A DNA stretch of 64,000 nucleotides from an uncultured Pseudomonas sp. (lineage in GTDB: Bacteria; Pseudomonadota; Gammaproteobacteria; Pseudomonadales; Pseudomonadaceae). A program made the position numbers and the translations under genes. Below, piece after piece: positions 11,670-20,832 of the stretch. The stretch covers positions 124,001 to 188,000 of the forward strand of contig CALTWF010000001.1 of assembly GCA_943912755.1 (NCBI GenBank), read 5' to 3'. How positions within the stretch are numbered: position 1 is the stretch's first letter; each line of letters starts with the position of its first letter. Under the pieces are notes generated by a model. The model did no database searches and was not told the origin of the DNA. It was given only the letters and a program-made list of their open reading frames with translations.

Positions 11670-12287
11670 GTGGAATACCTGCCTCAACTGCTTACCATCG
11701 GCGCCGTCATGCTGCTCGGCTGCGTCAGCCCCGGGCCCGACTTCATCGCCGTCACCTCCAACGCCCTGGCCAGCCGTCAGCGCGGCCTGGGCGTGGCCCT
11801 GGGCACTGCGCTCGGCATCGCCGTTTGGGCCGTGCTGGCCGTGGTCGGCCTGGGCGTGCTGCTGACCAGGCTTTCCTGGCTGTACGACGTGATCCGGGTG
11901 ATCGGCGTGTGCTACCTGCTGTACCTCGGCGGCAAGATGCTGCTCGGCGCACGCAAGCCCGCCCGGGACCTGGCCATCAGCGCCACGCGCAACACCACGG
12001 CGCCCGCGCCACGGGTCGGCTTCCTGGTCAGCATGACCAACCCCAAGGCTGCGGCGTTCTTCGGCAGTTTCTTCATCACCGTGCTGCCGCCGCAGGCGCC
12101 TGGCTGGGTGCTGGTGGCAGCGGTGGTCGTGGTAGCGGGAGTTTCGCTTGCCTGGTTCAGCGCCCTGGCCCTGATGTTCTCTACCGCCCGGGTCCGCGAG
12201 GCCTATACCCGGCTGCGCAGGCCGATCGATGCATTGCTGGGCGCCACGCTGGTGTGCCTCGGCCTGCGCCTGGCGGTTAGCCGCTAA
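11670..12287 (+). CDS. LysE/RhtB-family amino-acid exporter
   Basis: A 205-residue inner-membrane protein with about six hydrophobic segments and the family signatures LGCVSPGPDFIAV near the N-terminus and SMTNPKAAAFFGSFF in the middle. The predicted role is efflux of amino acids or similar small metabolites. The start is a GTG at 11670, preceded by a CTGGAGACACC ribosome site. It is probably in an operon with the AlaX gene. Confidence 0.9.
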   Translation: MEYLPQLLTIGAVMLLGCVSPGPDFIAVTSNALASRQRGLGVALGTALGIAVWAVLAVVGLGVLLTRLSWLYDVIRVIGVCYLLYLGGKMLLGARKPARDLAISATRNTTAPAPRVGFLVSMTNPKAAAFFGSFFITVLPPQAPGWVLVAAVVVVAGVSLAWFSALALMFSTARVREAYTRLRRPIDALLGATLVCLGLRLAVSR

Positions 12288-12296
12288 GATCCGAAG

Positions 12297-12520
12297 TCAT
12301 CGCTGGCAAGCCAGCTCCCACAGGCTCTGCGCCTGGCCGGAATCCTTGTGGAAGCGGGTCTTGCCGGCGATGAGGCCATCAGCCTCGACGTCGATCTTGC
12401 TGTCGGGTTGTTCTTGCTGGCCTCATCGCTGCATGGGTATCTACACAACTTCAGATCACCACAAAACGATGCGCCGCCGCGTACCTGTGGGAGCCGGTCT
12501 TGCCGGCGATGAGGACGGCA
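12297..12520. repeat. Cluster of REP elements between convergent genes
   Basis: At least four REP-derived units: CTGGCAAGCCAGCTCCCACA from about 12303, a variant TTGTGGAAGCGGGTCTTGCC from about 12343, a partial CCTCATCGCTG at 12421-12431, and TGTGGGAGCCGGTCTTGCC from about 12486. The partial unit is fused to CATGGGTATCTACAC (12432-12446), the end sequence of the MITE-like element at 36699. This gene-free stretch of 271 bp separates the convergent exporter gene and the ABC operon. Confidence 0.8.
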
Positions 12521-12558
12521 GGGACAAGGAATTTGCCTGGTCGGGCCGCCCCCACCCA

Positions 12559-14334
12559 TCAACGAAGAAACTTCGCCTGCGCCACCAGCCCCTCGACGTA
12601 AGCGCTTTGCGGTCGGTCGAGGACCTCGTCGCAGGCGCCCTGCTCGATGATCCGCCCGTCCTTGACCACCACGATGCGGTCGGCAATCGCCCTGACCACG
12701 CCCAGGTCATGGGTGACGAACACCAGGGTCATGCCCTCCTCCTGCAACTCGCGCAGCAAGGCAAGGATCGCCGCCTGCACCGAGACATCCAGCGCCGAGG
12801 TCACCTCGTCGCAGATCAGCACCTCCGGCTCGCACACCAGCGCCCGGGCTATGGCCACGCGCTGGCGCTCGCCACCGGAAAGATGGTGGGGATACTTGCC
12901 CGCCGTTTCCGCCGGCAACGCCACCCGCGCCAGCACGGCGTCGATCCGTTCCCGGCAGGCGCCGCCCTTGAGGCCGAAGAAGTGCTCCAGCGGCGCCTGC
13001 AGGCATTGGCCGACGGTCTGCCGCGGGTTCAAGGCCCGGTACGGGTTCTGGAAGATGTACTGGATCCGGTGCCGGGTCGCCGCAGCACGCTGACGCGCCA
13101 CCAGGCTCAGCGGCTGGCCGGCGAAGCGCAACTGGCCGACACCACCATCGCCCAGCCCGGCCAGGGTCCGCGCCAGGCTGGTCTTGCCCGAACCGGATTC
13201 GCCGACCACCGCCAGGCATTCGCCGCGCTGCACATCCAGCGACAGGTCGAACAGCACCTGGCGGTCGTAGCTCAGGTTCAGTCCGCGCAGCTCCAGCAAC
13301 GGCGTGCGCGCTTGCGCCAGCAGCCGCACCGGCACCGCCTGTTCTTCCGGCACGGCACCCCGCTGCGGATGCAGGCAGGCAACCTGCTGCGTTCCGTCCA
13401 GTACCTGCAACGCCGGTTCGATAGCCGAGCAGGCTGCGCTGCGCCGTGGGCAGCGCGGCGCGAAGGCGCAACCGGAGGGGCGCTGCCCCGGCGCCGGGGC
13501 ATGCCCGGCAATCGCCCGCAGCACGCGCTGGCGGCCGACCTCGGGAATCGCCGCCAGCAACCCGAGGGTATACGGATGCCCCGGCCGCTCGAACAGCCGC
13601 TCGCGGCTGGCGACTTCGACGATGCGCCCGGCATACATGACCATCACCCGGTCCACCAGGTCCTTGATCACTCCCAGGTCGTGGGACACGTACACCGCCG
13701 CCACGCCCTGCTCCTTGCACAACCGGCGCACGGTTTGCAGGATGTGCGCGCGGGTGCCGACGTCGAGCGCGGTGGTCGGTTCATCGAGCACGATCAGCTT
13801 CGGCTTCAGGACAAACGCCAGCGCCAGCATCACCCGCTGCTGCTGGCCGCCCGACAGTTGATGGGCGAAACGCCGGAGAAACTCGCCATCCCCCGGCAGG
13901 CCGACCGCCGCCAGGGTGTGTTGCAGGCGCTGCTCCCGCGCCTCGCGGGCCAGGCCCGGCTCATGGGCCTGGAGGGTTTCCAGCAGCAGTTTGCCGATGC
14001 GGATCGCCGGATTCAGGGCCAGCGCCGGGTCCTGGGCGACATAGCCGATCAGCCCGCCCCGGGCCCGGCGCAGGGCTTCGCCGTCAAGGGCCAGCAGATC
14101 GGTACCGGCCACCCGCACCTGCCCGCCCTTGATCCGCGCGCCGCGCCGGGCATGGGCGAGCAAGGCGGTGGCCAGGGTGGTCTTGCCCGAGCCGGACTCG
14201 CCGACCAGGCCAAGAATCTCGCCCGCTGCCAGGTTGAAGTCGATGTGCTCGATCACATCGGCGCCATTGTCCAGTTCGACCCGCAGGCCCTCGACCTGCA
14301 AGGCCGCCGGGGTGGATACCACGAATGCATTCAT
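12559..14334 (-). CDS. Peptide-type ABC importer, double ATPase subunit
   Basis: A 591-residue protein with two complete DppD/DppF-like ATPase domains in one chain. First domain: Walker A GESGSGKTTL at about 45-54, signature LSGGQQQRV, Walker B LIVLDEPTTALD. Second domain: GESGSGKTSL, LSGGERQRV, VLICDEVTSALD. Each has the oligopeptide-ATPase C-terminal extension, the first with a Cys-rich CAFAPRCPRRSAAC motif that binds iron-sulfur in relatives. This is the GsiA-like fused form. The start overlaps the preceding permease stop (ATGA). It is the last gene of a seven-gene operon. Confidence 0.93.
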   Translation of the reverse strand: MNAFVVSTPAALQVEGLRVELDNGADVIEHIDFNLAAGEILGLVGESGSGKTTLATALLAHARRGARIKGGQVRVAGTDLLALDGEALRRARGGLIGYVAQDPALALNPAIRIGKLLLETLQAHEPGLAREAREQRLQHTLAAVGLPGDGEFLRRFAHQLSGGQQQRVMLALAFVLKPKLIVLDEPTTALDVGTRAHILQTVRRLCKEQGVAAVYVSHDLGVIKDLVDRVMVMYAGRIVEVASRERLFERPGHPYTLGLLAAIPEVGRQRVLRAIAGHAPAPGQRPSGCAFAPRCPRRSAACSAIEPALQVLDGTQQVACLHPQRGAVPEEQAVPVRLLAQARTPLLELRGLNLSYDRQVLFDLSLDVQRGECLAVVGESGSGKTSLARTLAGLGDGGVGQLRFAGQPLSLVARQRAAATRHRIQYIFQNPYRALNPRQTVGQCLQAPLEHFFGLKGGACRERIDAVLARVALPAETAGKYPHHLSGGERQRVAIARALVCEPEVLICDEVTSALDVSVQAAILALLRELQEEGMTLVFVTHDLGVVRAIADRIVVVKDGRIIEQGACDEVLDRPQSAYVEGLVAQAKFLR

Positions 14335-15149
14335 GAGCGCGCTCCCGCGCTGTACCGGGCAATGCCCTCGGCCAGCAGGTTGGTGCCATAGGCGAACACC
14401 GCGATCAGCAGCGCCGGGGCCAGCACGGCCCAGGGCTGGATCAGCAGGCCGGCCTGGTTTTCATTGATCATCAGGCCCCAGTCCGCCGCCGGCGGGGCGA
14501 CGCCGTAGCCAAGGAAACTCAGGCCCGAGAGCATGCCGATGCCCCAGGTCAGCATGTTGCCGAAGTGCACCAGCAGCGGCGTCAGCACGTTGGGCAGGAT
14601 CTCCCGCAGGAGGATGCGCGTGCGGGAAAAGCCCATCATCTGCGCCGCCTCGACGAACTCCTGGCTGGCCACCGATACCGCACTGCCCCGGGCCAGGCGG
14701 ATCACCCCGGGGGTGAAGGCGATGGCCACGGTGAGCACGATCAGCCACGGCTGGCGGCCGAGCATGGACACGATCAGCAGCACCAGGATCAGGTCGGGAA
14801 ACGCCAGCCACACGTCCGCCAGCCAGGTGATGGCCTGGTCCAGGCGCTGCCGCGACAGCCCGGCGAGCATGCCCAGCACGCTGCCGGCCAGCAGCGCCAG
14901 GGTGGCCGCGGCCAGCGACATCCACAGCACCGAAAGGCCACCGGCCAGCAGCCGCGACCACACATCGTGACCGAGAAAATCATGCCCCAGGGGCGCACCG
15001 GCAGCCGGCGCGCCGTACACCCCGCCGAGCATGTCGGTCGGCGCATGGGGCGCCAGCCAGGGCCCGAGCAGGGCCAGCAGGACCACCGCCAGGGTGATCA
15101 GGGCCCCGCGGCGTATCGATGGCTCACGCCAGAATCGAGCAGTGAACAT
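14331..15149 (-). CDS. Peptide-type ABC importer permease (DppC-like)
   Basis: A 272-residue inner-membrane permease with about six hydrophobic segments. It has the N-terminal region typical of DppC/OppC (WREPSIRRGALITL) and the EAA loop EFVEAAQMMGFSRTRILLREILPN. It pairs with the DppB-like subunit encoded just upstream. Substrate specificity cannot be read from the permease. Confidence 0.92.
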   Translation of the reverse strand: MFTARFWREPSIRRGALITLAVVLLALLGPWLAPHAPTDMLGGVYGAPAAGAPLGHDFLGHDVWSRLLAGGLSVLWMSLAAATLALLAGSVLGMLAGLSRQRLDQAITWLADVWLAFPDLILVLLIVSMLGRQPWLIVLTVAIAFTPGVIRLARGSAVSVASQEFVEAAQMMGFSRTRILLREILPNVLTPLLVHFGNMLTWGIGMLSGLSFLGYGVAPPAADWGLMINENQAGLLIQPWAVLAPALLIAVFAYGTNLLAEGIARYSAGARS

Positions 15150-15161
15150 GCAAGTCTCCTT

Positions 15162-16220
15162 TCAAGGGGCTTTCGCCGCCGGCCGCCGCCACCAGCTCTG
15201 GATGCCACGGCGATTGCGGGCGATCAGGCCGGCGCGGCGGGCGGTACGCAGTTTCGGGGTGAGCAGCACGGTCAGCAGGTCGGCCAGCAGGTTGATCGCC
15301 ACCACGCCGAGGGTGATGACCAGCACCACCCCCTGGATCAGCGGCAGGTCGCGCATCTGGATGGCACTGTTGAGCAAGGTGCCGACGCCGGGGTAGCTGA
15401 ACACCACCTCGGCCAGCAGCGCGCCGCCGATCAGCACGCGCAGGGTCAGGGCCACGCCCTGGATCGCCGGCACCAGCGCGTTGGGCAAGGTGTGACACCA
15501 GACGATGCGCCGCTCGGACACCCCGCGCAGGCGCGCCGCGCCCACATAGTCGGACTCCAGCGTGTCGATCATCGACGAGCGCACCAGTCGCGCCAGGTAC
15601 GGCAGCGACGACAGGCCCAGGGCGATGGCCGGCAGCGCCAGGTAATGCAGTTGCTGCCACAGCGGACGGTCCGGATCGATCAGCGACACCGCCGGCAGCA
15701 GGTCGAAATGCGGCATGGAAAACAGCAGCACCAGGCCGATGGCGATCAGGTAGCCCGGCGTGGCCTTGAGCAGGATCAGGGTCGCCAGGCCCCAGCGGTC
15801 GACACGGCTGTCGCGGCGCAGGGCCAGGCCGACACCGATCAGCAGTGCCAGCGGCACCGTCAGCAGCAACACCCCGGCGAGCAGCGCCAGGGTATTGCCG
15901 AAACGCTGCAACACCAGGCCGGCCACCGGCTGCGCCGAATCCAGGGAAATCCCCAGGTCGCCACGCAGCAGGTGGGCCAGCCAGTCCAGGTACTGCACCA
16001 GGATCGGCCGGTCCAGGCCCAGTTGCTGGCGCAGGGTGAGGATGCTGTCCAGCGGCGCCTCGGGGCCGAGGATCACCCGGGCCGGGTCCGATGGCAGGGC
16101 CTGGGTGGCGATGAACACCACCAGGCTGATGACCCAGGCGGTCAGCAGGCCGTAGCCCAGGCGCCCGACGAACCAGGGCAGCCAGGCGGGCAAGCGGGAG
16201 GTGCGGATAGGCTCAGGCAT
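15162..16220 (-). CDS. Peptide-type ABC importer permease (DppB-like)
   Basis: A 352-residue inner-membrane permease. It has the N-terminal GYGLLTAWVISLVVFIATQ segment, the long periplasmic loop of DppB relatives, and the EAA loop DYVGAARLRGVSERRIVWCHTLPN. It overlaps the substrate-binding-protein gene by eight bases, which implies coupled translation. Family knowledge: such permeases import di- and oligopeptides, nickel, glutathione and opines. Confidence 0.92.
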   Translation of the reverse strand: MPEPIRTSRLPAWLPWFVGRLGYGLLTAWVISLVVFIATQALPSDPARVILGPEAPLDSILTLRQQLGLDRPILVQYLDWLAHLLRGDLGISLDSAQPVAGLVLQRFGNTLALLAGVLLLTVPLALLIGVGLALRRDSRVDRWGLATLILLKATPGYLIAIGLVLLFSMPHFDLLPAVSLIDPDRPLWQQLHYLALPAIALGLSSLPYLARLVRSSMIDTLESDYVGAARLRGVSERRIVWCHTLPNALVPAIQGVALTLRVLIGGALLAEVVFSYPGVGTLLNSAIQMRDLPLIQGVVLVITLGVVAINLLADLLTVLLTPKLRTARRAGLIARNRRGIQSWWRRPAAKAP

Positions 16221-17784
16221 GGTTCAACCACAGGCTGTCAAAGCGCCAGGAGGCGAAGGTGGTCTGTTCGCCGTGCAGGCCGCCGACCTTGCGCGAGGCG
16301 GCGTCGAGCACGTCGGTGAAGCCCCAGATCAGCAGGCCGCCGCGCTGGTGCTGGATGGCCTGGGCCTCGTGTACCAGTTCGCGGCGTTTGCCCAGGTCGG
16401 GCTGGGCCAGGGCCTGGGTGAACAGCTGGGAGAAACGCTCGTCGCGGAAGTTGCTGCGGTTGTAGATCGCCAGCGGCGCGTCGTTGTGCAGGCCGGTGGC
16501 GAGGAAGCCGCGGGCCGGCGTCGAGCACGGCGACATCAGCCACTGCTCCTTCTGCGGGCCGTTGAACACCGAGCCGTCCACCGGGGTGACCTTGATCTCG
16601 ATGCCGGCCTTTTTCGCCTGCTGGGCGAACACCAGCGCGGCGTTGACTTCGTTGGCGGTGGTGGTCAGTTCCAGGCGCAGGTCGCTGGCCCCGGCCTGGC
16701 GCAGCAACGAGCGGGCCTGGTCGAGGTCGTAGGGGCGCTGGGCGATGGCGTGGTTGTAGGTCGGGTCGTTGGGTGAATACAGGTCGTTGGCGATCCGCCC
16801 GAAGCCGTTCAGGCCACGGCCCACCAGCTCCTGGCGGTCGGCCAGCAGGCGGAAGGCCTGGCGCACCCGCTCGTCCTGGAACGGCGCCTTGGCGGTATTG
16901 AGGTTGAAGCCGCTGAACGAAGTGGTCGGCGAGGCCACCAGTTGCAGGCGCGGGTCGGCCTTGACCAGTGCGCTGTGCTCGGCCTGGATGCCGCTGGCGA
17001 TATCGATCTGCCCGGCGCGCAGGGCGGCGATCCGCGACACCTGGTCCTTGAACTCGATGATCTCCAGCTCGTCGGCATACGGCTGGTTGGGCTTGAAGTA
17101 GTTTTCGAAGCGAGTGAACAGCGCCCGCTGGCCCGGCACGAAGCGCTTGAGCCGGTACGGCCCCGCCCCCACCGGATTGTTCGGGTCGTAGTCGGTGGGC
17201 ACGATGCCGCCGAAGGCGATCAGGGTTTCGTCGAGGGGGAAGAAGCTGCGGCCCTCCTTGAAGCGGATCTCGATGGTTCGCTCATCCAGCTTGCGCAGGG
17301 CCTGGCGGTCGATGGCACCGACCAGCCCGGCATAGGGCGAGGCCAGCTTGGGATCGGTCAGGCGCAGGATCGAGAACAGCATGTCGTCGGAAGTGATGCT
17401 CTTGCCGTGGTGGAACTCCAGCCCCGGCTTGATGCGGATGGTCCAGGCACTGGCGTCGGCATTCGGCTCGGCGAACTCGGCCAGGCCCAGGCGCGTGCTG
17501 ACGTCGTCGTTCCATTCCCAGAACTTGCTGTACAGCGCCCAGCCGCGAATGATCCCGCCGCCGGACGGTTTGTGCGCGTCGAGGTTGCCGGCCTGGTCGC
17601 CGTCGATGATGCCGACCCGCAGGCGACCGCCGCGCACCGGGGTGCCGGGCGCCACCGCCGCCCCGGCCACGGCGGCGGGTTCGCCGCCACCGCAGCCGCC
17701 GAGCAGGCTGGACGCGAGGATCAGGCCACCACCGACGGCCAGGCTGTTGCCGAGGAACACCCGGCGGGAAAATTCGTTGGGCAT
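16213..17784 (-). CDS. Extracytoplasmic substrate-binding lipoprotein (peptide/nickel family)
   Basis: A 523-residue SBP_bac_5-type protein. The N-terminus shows a twin-arginine motif (SRRVFLG) followed by a lipobox LLGGC with Cys31, so it is predicted to be Tat-exported and lipid-anchored. The start MPNEF follows GGAAGTACCC. The mature part has the usual family segments (ARLGLAEFAEPNADAS, LEFHHGKSITSDDM, VGAGPYRL). Tat export of an importer lipoprotein is uncommon and may indicate folding before export. It determines the operon's substrate, which is unknown. Confidence 0.9.
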   Translation of the reverse strand: MPNEFSRRVFLGNSLAVGGGLILASSLLGGCGGGEPAAVAGAAVAPGTPVRGGRLRVGIIDGDQAGNLDAHKPSGGGIIRGWALYSKFWEWNDDVSTRLGLAEFAEPNADASAWTIRIKPGLEFHHGKSITSDDMLFSILRLTDPKLASPYAGLVGAIDRQALRKLDERTIEIRFKEGRSFFPLDETLIAFGGIVPTDYDPNNPVGAGPYRLKRFVPGQRALFTRFENYFKPNQPYADELEIIEFKDQVSRIAALRAGQIDIASGIQAEHSALVKADPRLQLVASPTTSFSGFNLNTAKAPFQDERVRQAFRLLADRQELVGRGLNGFGRIANDLYSPNDPTYNHAIAQRPYDLDQARSLLRQAGASDLRLELTTTANEVNAALVFAQQAKKAGIEIKVTPVDGSVFNGPQKEQWLMSPCSTPARGFLATGLHNDAPLAIYNRSNFRDERFSQLFTQALAQPDLGKRRELVHEAQAIQHQRGGLLIWGFTDVLDAASRKVGGLHGEQTTFASWRFDSLWLNHA

Positions 17785-17794
17785 GGGTACTTCC

Positions 17795-18970
17795 TTAGGC
17801 CGGTTCGGCGGCCGTGCGGGCCTTGAGGCGCGGAACCTCGAAGCCATGGTCCAGGTCGAGCAAGGGCAACAGCAGGTCGGCGACCCGCTGCGCTTCATCG
17901 ATCAGCGGGAAGCCGGAGAGGATGAAGGCGCTGGTGCCCTGGGCCTCGTATTCGCGGATGCGTTCGGCGACCTGCTCGGCGCTGCCCACCAGGTAGGTGC
18001 CGGCGGCCGGTCCGAGCAGGTTGAAGCCGAACAGGCTCGGCCCGGTCCAGACGTTGGGGTAGATCTCCAGGTCGCGGGCCTTGGGCAGGCGCCCGCCACG
18101 GATCGCCTCGACATTGGCCTGGATGCGCGGGTCGTCGCTGTGGAAGCTGTCGAGGCTCTGGCCCGGCGGCAGCTGCCGTTCGATGGCGGCGCGCGCAGTG
18201 GCCAGGGAGGTGTTGTCGAGCAGCTTCTGGGCATGGGCCCAGGCTTCTTCCTCGGTTTCCCGGACGATGATCTGCAGGCGCGTGCCGTAGGTCAGCTCGC
18301 GGCCGATCCTGGCCGCCTCGGCAGCCACCTTGCGGAACTTGGCGCCGAGCTTGGGCGGGGTGTCGGCGAAGCTCAGGTAGACATCGAGCAACTGCACCGA
18401 ATGGGCCACGCCCGGATCGGAAGTGCCCGCGCCCCACAGCGGCACGGCAAGCCGCCGGGGTGGATGCCAGCCACCCAGCGGGTGGCGGGCGGCGGCGGCC
18501 GGGCGTGGTGCCAGCTTGACGAACTGGCCGTCGTAGCCCTCGGTGCCGCCGGCATAGATCGCCTGGAAGGCGCGCCAGTACTCCAGGCTGAACCGGTAGC
18601 GTTCGTCGTGCGGGTAATGCACGCCGAGGGTCGCCAGCCCGGCATCGCTGCCATTGACCACGTTGAACAGCAGGCGGCCGCCGGAGAACTCGTCGAAGGT
18701 CAGCGCCCACTTGGCCAGCACCGCCGGCGATACCTCGCCCGGGTGCTGCGCTACCAGGAAGCGCAGGCGCTCGGTGGCGTCGATCAGCGCCGCGGCCACG
18801 GCCAGGCTTTCATTGGGGCTGGTGCCCAGCAGCGAGCCATAGTAGCCGAGGCGGTCGGCGGCCACGGCGATCTGCTTGAGGTGGTCGAAGCCGGTCACCC
18901 AGCGCCCGCGTTCTTCCCACGGATACGGACCGTCGGGACTGGTGAGGTACCAGAGAATCTTCACTGCCAT
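17795..18970 (-). CDS. SsuD-like LLM flavin-dependent monooxygenase
   Basis: A 391-residue member of the bacterial luciferase-like (LLM) family that resembles FMNH2-dependent alkanesulfonate monooxygenase SsuD. Typical features are VAADRLGYYGSLLGTS, RLRFLVAQHPGEVSPAVLAK, SGGRLLFNVVNGSD and the late YLVGSAEQVAERI. Such enzymes cleave C-S bonds using FMNH2 from a separate reductase. No reductase gene lies nearby. The start at 18970 has an AAGGACATCC ribosome site. It is the third gene of the sigma-54 operon. Confidence 0.9.
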   Translation of the reverse strand: MAVKILWYLTSPDGPYPWEERGRWVTGFDHLKQIAVAADRLGYYGSLLGTSPNESLAVAAALIDATERLRFLVAQHPGEVSPAVLAKWALTFDEFSGGRLLFNVVNGSDAGLATLGVHYPHDERYRFSLEYWRAFQAIYAGGTEGYDGQFVKLAPRPAAAARHPLGGWHPPRRLAVPLWGAGTSDPGVAHSVQLLDVYLSFADTPPKLGAKFRKVAAEAARIGRELTYGTRLQIIVRETEEEAWAHAQKLLDNTSLATARAAIERQLPPGQSLDSFHSDDPRIQANVEAIRGGRLPKARDLEIYPNVWTGPSLFGFNLLGPAAGTYLVGSAEQVAERIREYEAQGTSAFILSGFPLIDEAQRVADLLLPLLDLDHGFEVPRLKARTAAEPA

Positions 18971-18982
18971 GTTCGGATGTCC

Positions 18983-19717
18983 TTATGCGCGGGGGCTGTC
19001 GTTCGGCGGTACCAGGCCCAGCTCGCGGGCCTGGCCGAGCAACTTGCTCATGGTCCATTGCTGGGTCAGCACGCCCGGGCCGTAGGGCCGCGAGCCGCCA
19101 AGGGCTTCGGCGAGCAGTTGCAGTTGCGCGCCCTCCTCCAGCAACAGGATGAACTCGGCGGTGGCCTGCAGGCCCTGGGTGCCCCACACCGTGGAGCCGC
19201 CGTTGGCTTCGAGAATGGCCGGGGTGAAGGGGTTTTCCGCGAGGCGATCGAGGATGAAGTCCACCTCGTCCTGGCGCCGGTCGATATACACCGGCAGCTC
19301 GCGGGCCAGCTGGAAGCGCTGCACCGGCACATAGCTGATCGGCAGCGAGCGCTGGGTCTGCGCCCAGGCGCCGAGGTAGGGGCTGTGCACATGGGACACG
19401 GTGGTGATCTCCGGGCGCTGGACGAACAGCCGGGTATAGCGGTTCAGGCCGCCCTTGCCCTGGCCGTGCACCAGGTTGCCGGCGAAGTCGCTGACCGTGG
19501 CCTTGAGCGGCTGGTCCTTCTTCCACGGGCCAGGGTAGTTGACGCTCACCAGCAGTTCGCGGCCCGGTACCCGCTCGATAAAGCCGACGGTGCCATTGGC
19601 GGTGATGCTGTTGGTTTCGCGGTAGACGCGGAAGGCCTCGCCGGCCAGGTGGGTGACCTGGTCGACGAAGTCTTTCAGTTCCGCGTCGATCAGGTGTTCG
19701 GCGGTCAGTACGGTCAT
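18983..19717 (-). CDS. Class II aldolase/adducin-family protein
   Basis: A 244-residue protein of the class II (zinc) aldolase/adducin family. Visible are the substrate-loop region SITANGTVGFIERV, the metal-binding HVHSPY motif (His-x-His), and late helices. The ATG at 19717 lies one base after the stop of the upstream DszB-like gene, so translation is coupled; the open frame running further back into that gene is ignored. In other bacteria such enzymes cleave sugar phosphates, for example methylthioribulose-1-phosphate dehydratase or fuculose aldolase. Its role beside sulfur enzymes is unclear, but processing a carbon fragment after C-S cleavage is plausible. Confidence 0.8.
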   Translation of the reverse strand: MTVLTAEHLIDAELKDFVDQVTHLAGEAFRVYRETNSITANGTVGFIERVPGRELLVSVNYPGPWKKDQPLKATVSDFAGNLVHGQGKGGLNRYTRLFVQRPEITTVSHVHSPYLGAWAQTQRSLPISYVPVQRFQLARELPVYIDRRQDEVDFILDRLAENPFTPAILEANGGSTVWGTQGLQATAEFILLLEEGAQLQLLAEALGGSRPYGPGVLTQQWTMSKLLGQARELGLVPPNDSPRA

Positions 19718-19718
19718 G

Positions 19719-20780
19719 TCAGAGGTCCTTGTCCTGGCGGCGCTGCGCCAGCAATTCATGGGCGGCTTGCAAAGGGCGGTGATCGACCCAGTCGGCCAGG
19801 TCGAAGTCGGCTTCGAGGAAGCCATGCAGGTTGAGGAAGGTCTTTTGCACGTCGAGGAAGGCCAGGCGCTGTTGCGACAGGTCCGGCGCCAGGGTGGTGT
19901 GGAAGTCACCGCGATAGGCCTCGTCCACACCCTCGGCGCCGGCGCGGGTTTCGTCCTGGAGGATGCGCAGCAGGCCGTCACGGTTGTGCCTGGCCCAGTC
20001 GGCGGCGCGCAGGGTCTGGGCGAGGAAGCGCACCACCAGGTCGAAATGCTCGTCGAGCAGGTTCTGATGCACGGTGATCGGCCGTGGCGTGCCGTTGTTG
20101 ATACGGAAGCGCGGCTCCAGCAGGTCGAGGTCGATGCCCACTTCGAGGCCCAGGCGCCGGGCGGCGTCGGCGGCGGCAGCGCCCTTGACGTAGACCGCGT
20201 CCACCTCGCCGCGCACCAGGTAGTCCAGGCCCGACCACAGGCGTTGCAGGCCCTGCTCCGGGGTCGGCGCGCCAGCCTGGTCGGCCAGCGCCACCTCCAC
20301 CAGGCTGACATCGTCGAAGCCCAGGCCGACCGAGGCCAGCGCACCCTTGTAGCCGTGCAGGCTCATGGCCCGGGCGATGCTGCCGGGACGGTTGTCGCCC
20401 CAGGCCGGCAGGGCCAGGCGCTTGCCCTTGAGGTCTTCGGGGCGGCGGATGCCGGAGCCGGGACGCACGAGGATGGTCTGCCATTCCTCGATCCAGGTCA
20501 GGCCGATCAGCCGGCTCGGCGAACCGGCGGCGCGGGCGGCCAGGGCCGGGACGTTGCCGCCCTCGCGAAACAGCCCGGGCAACTGGTGATCGTAATGGTG
20601 GTGGCCGAGCTGGCGGGCCTCCTGCAGGGTCTGCAACGGCAGGCCGTCGGCAGCGAATTCCTCGCCGAGCCAGCCAAGGGTGTAGGCAATGCCGGAGGCG
20701 GTCGGCACCGGGCAGCGGGTGAACCAGAGTTGCTCCAGGGGCGTTGCGCCGGGCAACGGCAAGGTAGCGGCTAGGGACAT
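19719..20780 (-). CDS. DszB-like sulfinate desulfinase family protein, catalytic triad retained
   Basis: A 353-residue protein with a periplasmic-binding-protein-like fold but no signal peptide, so it is cytoplasmic. It aligns by eye with DszB, the Rhodococcus hydroxybiphenyl-sulfinate desulfinase. FTRCPVPT gives Cys23 for DszB Cys27, HHHYD gives His60 for His60, and FREGGNVP gives Arg72 for Arg70 (two-residue insertion before it). Automatic annotation would call it an ABC substrate-binding protein. The cytoplasmic location and triad favour an enzyme that releases sulfite from a sulfinate. It is the first gene of a seven-gene operon behind a sigma-54 promoter. Confidence 0.75.
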   Translation of the reverse strand: MSLAATLPLPGATPLEQLWFTRCPVPTASGIAYTLGWLGEEFAADGLPLQTLQEARQLGHHHYDHQLPGLFREGGNVPALAARAAGSPSRLIGLTWIEEWQTILVRPGSGIRRPEDLKGKRLALPAWGDNRPGSIARAMSLHGYKGALASVGLGFDDVSLVEVALADQAGAPTPEQGLQRLWSGLDYLVRGEVDAVYVKGAAAADAARRLGLEVGIDLDLLEPRFRINNGTPRPITVHQNLLDEHFDLVVRFLAQTLRAADWARHNRDGLLRILQDETRAGAEGVDEAYRGDFHTTLAPDLSQQRLAFLDVQKTFLNLHGFLEADFDLADWVDHRPLQAAHELLAQRRQDKDL

Positions 20781-20832
20781 GAGTGGGCTCCATCAGGGGA
20801 TCGAACGGGCCGGGCGGCCTTTGCCAGGGCTA

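Noticed and set aside
12229..14391. 720-codon frame on the plus strand over the ABC ATPase gene
   Set aside because: Antisense to a complete double-ATPase gene with all catalytic motifs; it begins inside the exporter gene and reads through REP sequences.
14565..16319. 584-codon plus-strand frame over the permease genes
   Set aside because: Gln/Arg/His-rich antisense translation with no recognisable domain.
19718..20344. N-terminal extension of the class II aldolase frame into the DszB-like gene
   Set aside because: It would lie entirely within a well-supported gene in another frame, while the ATG at 19717 gives the normal family N-terminus.
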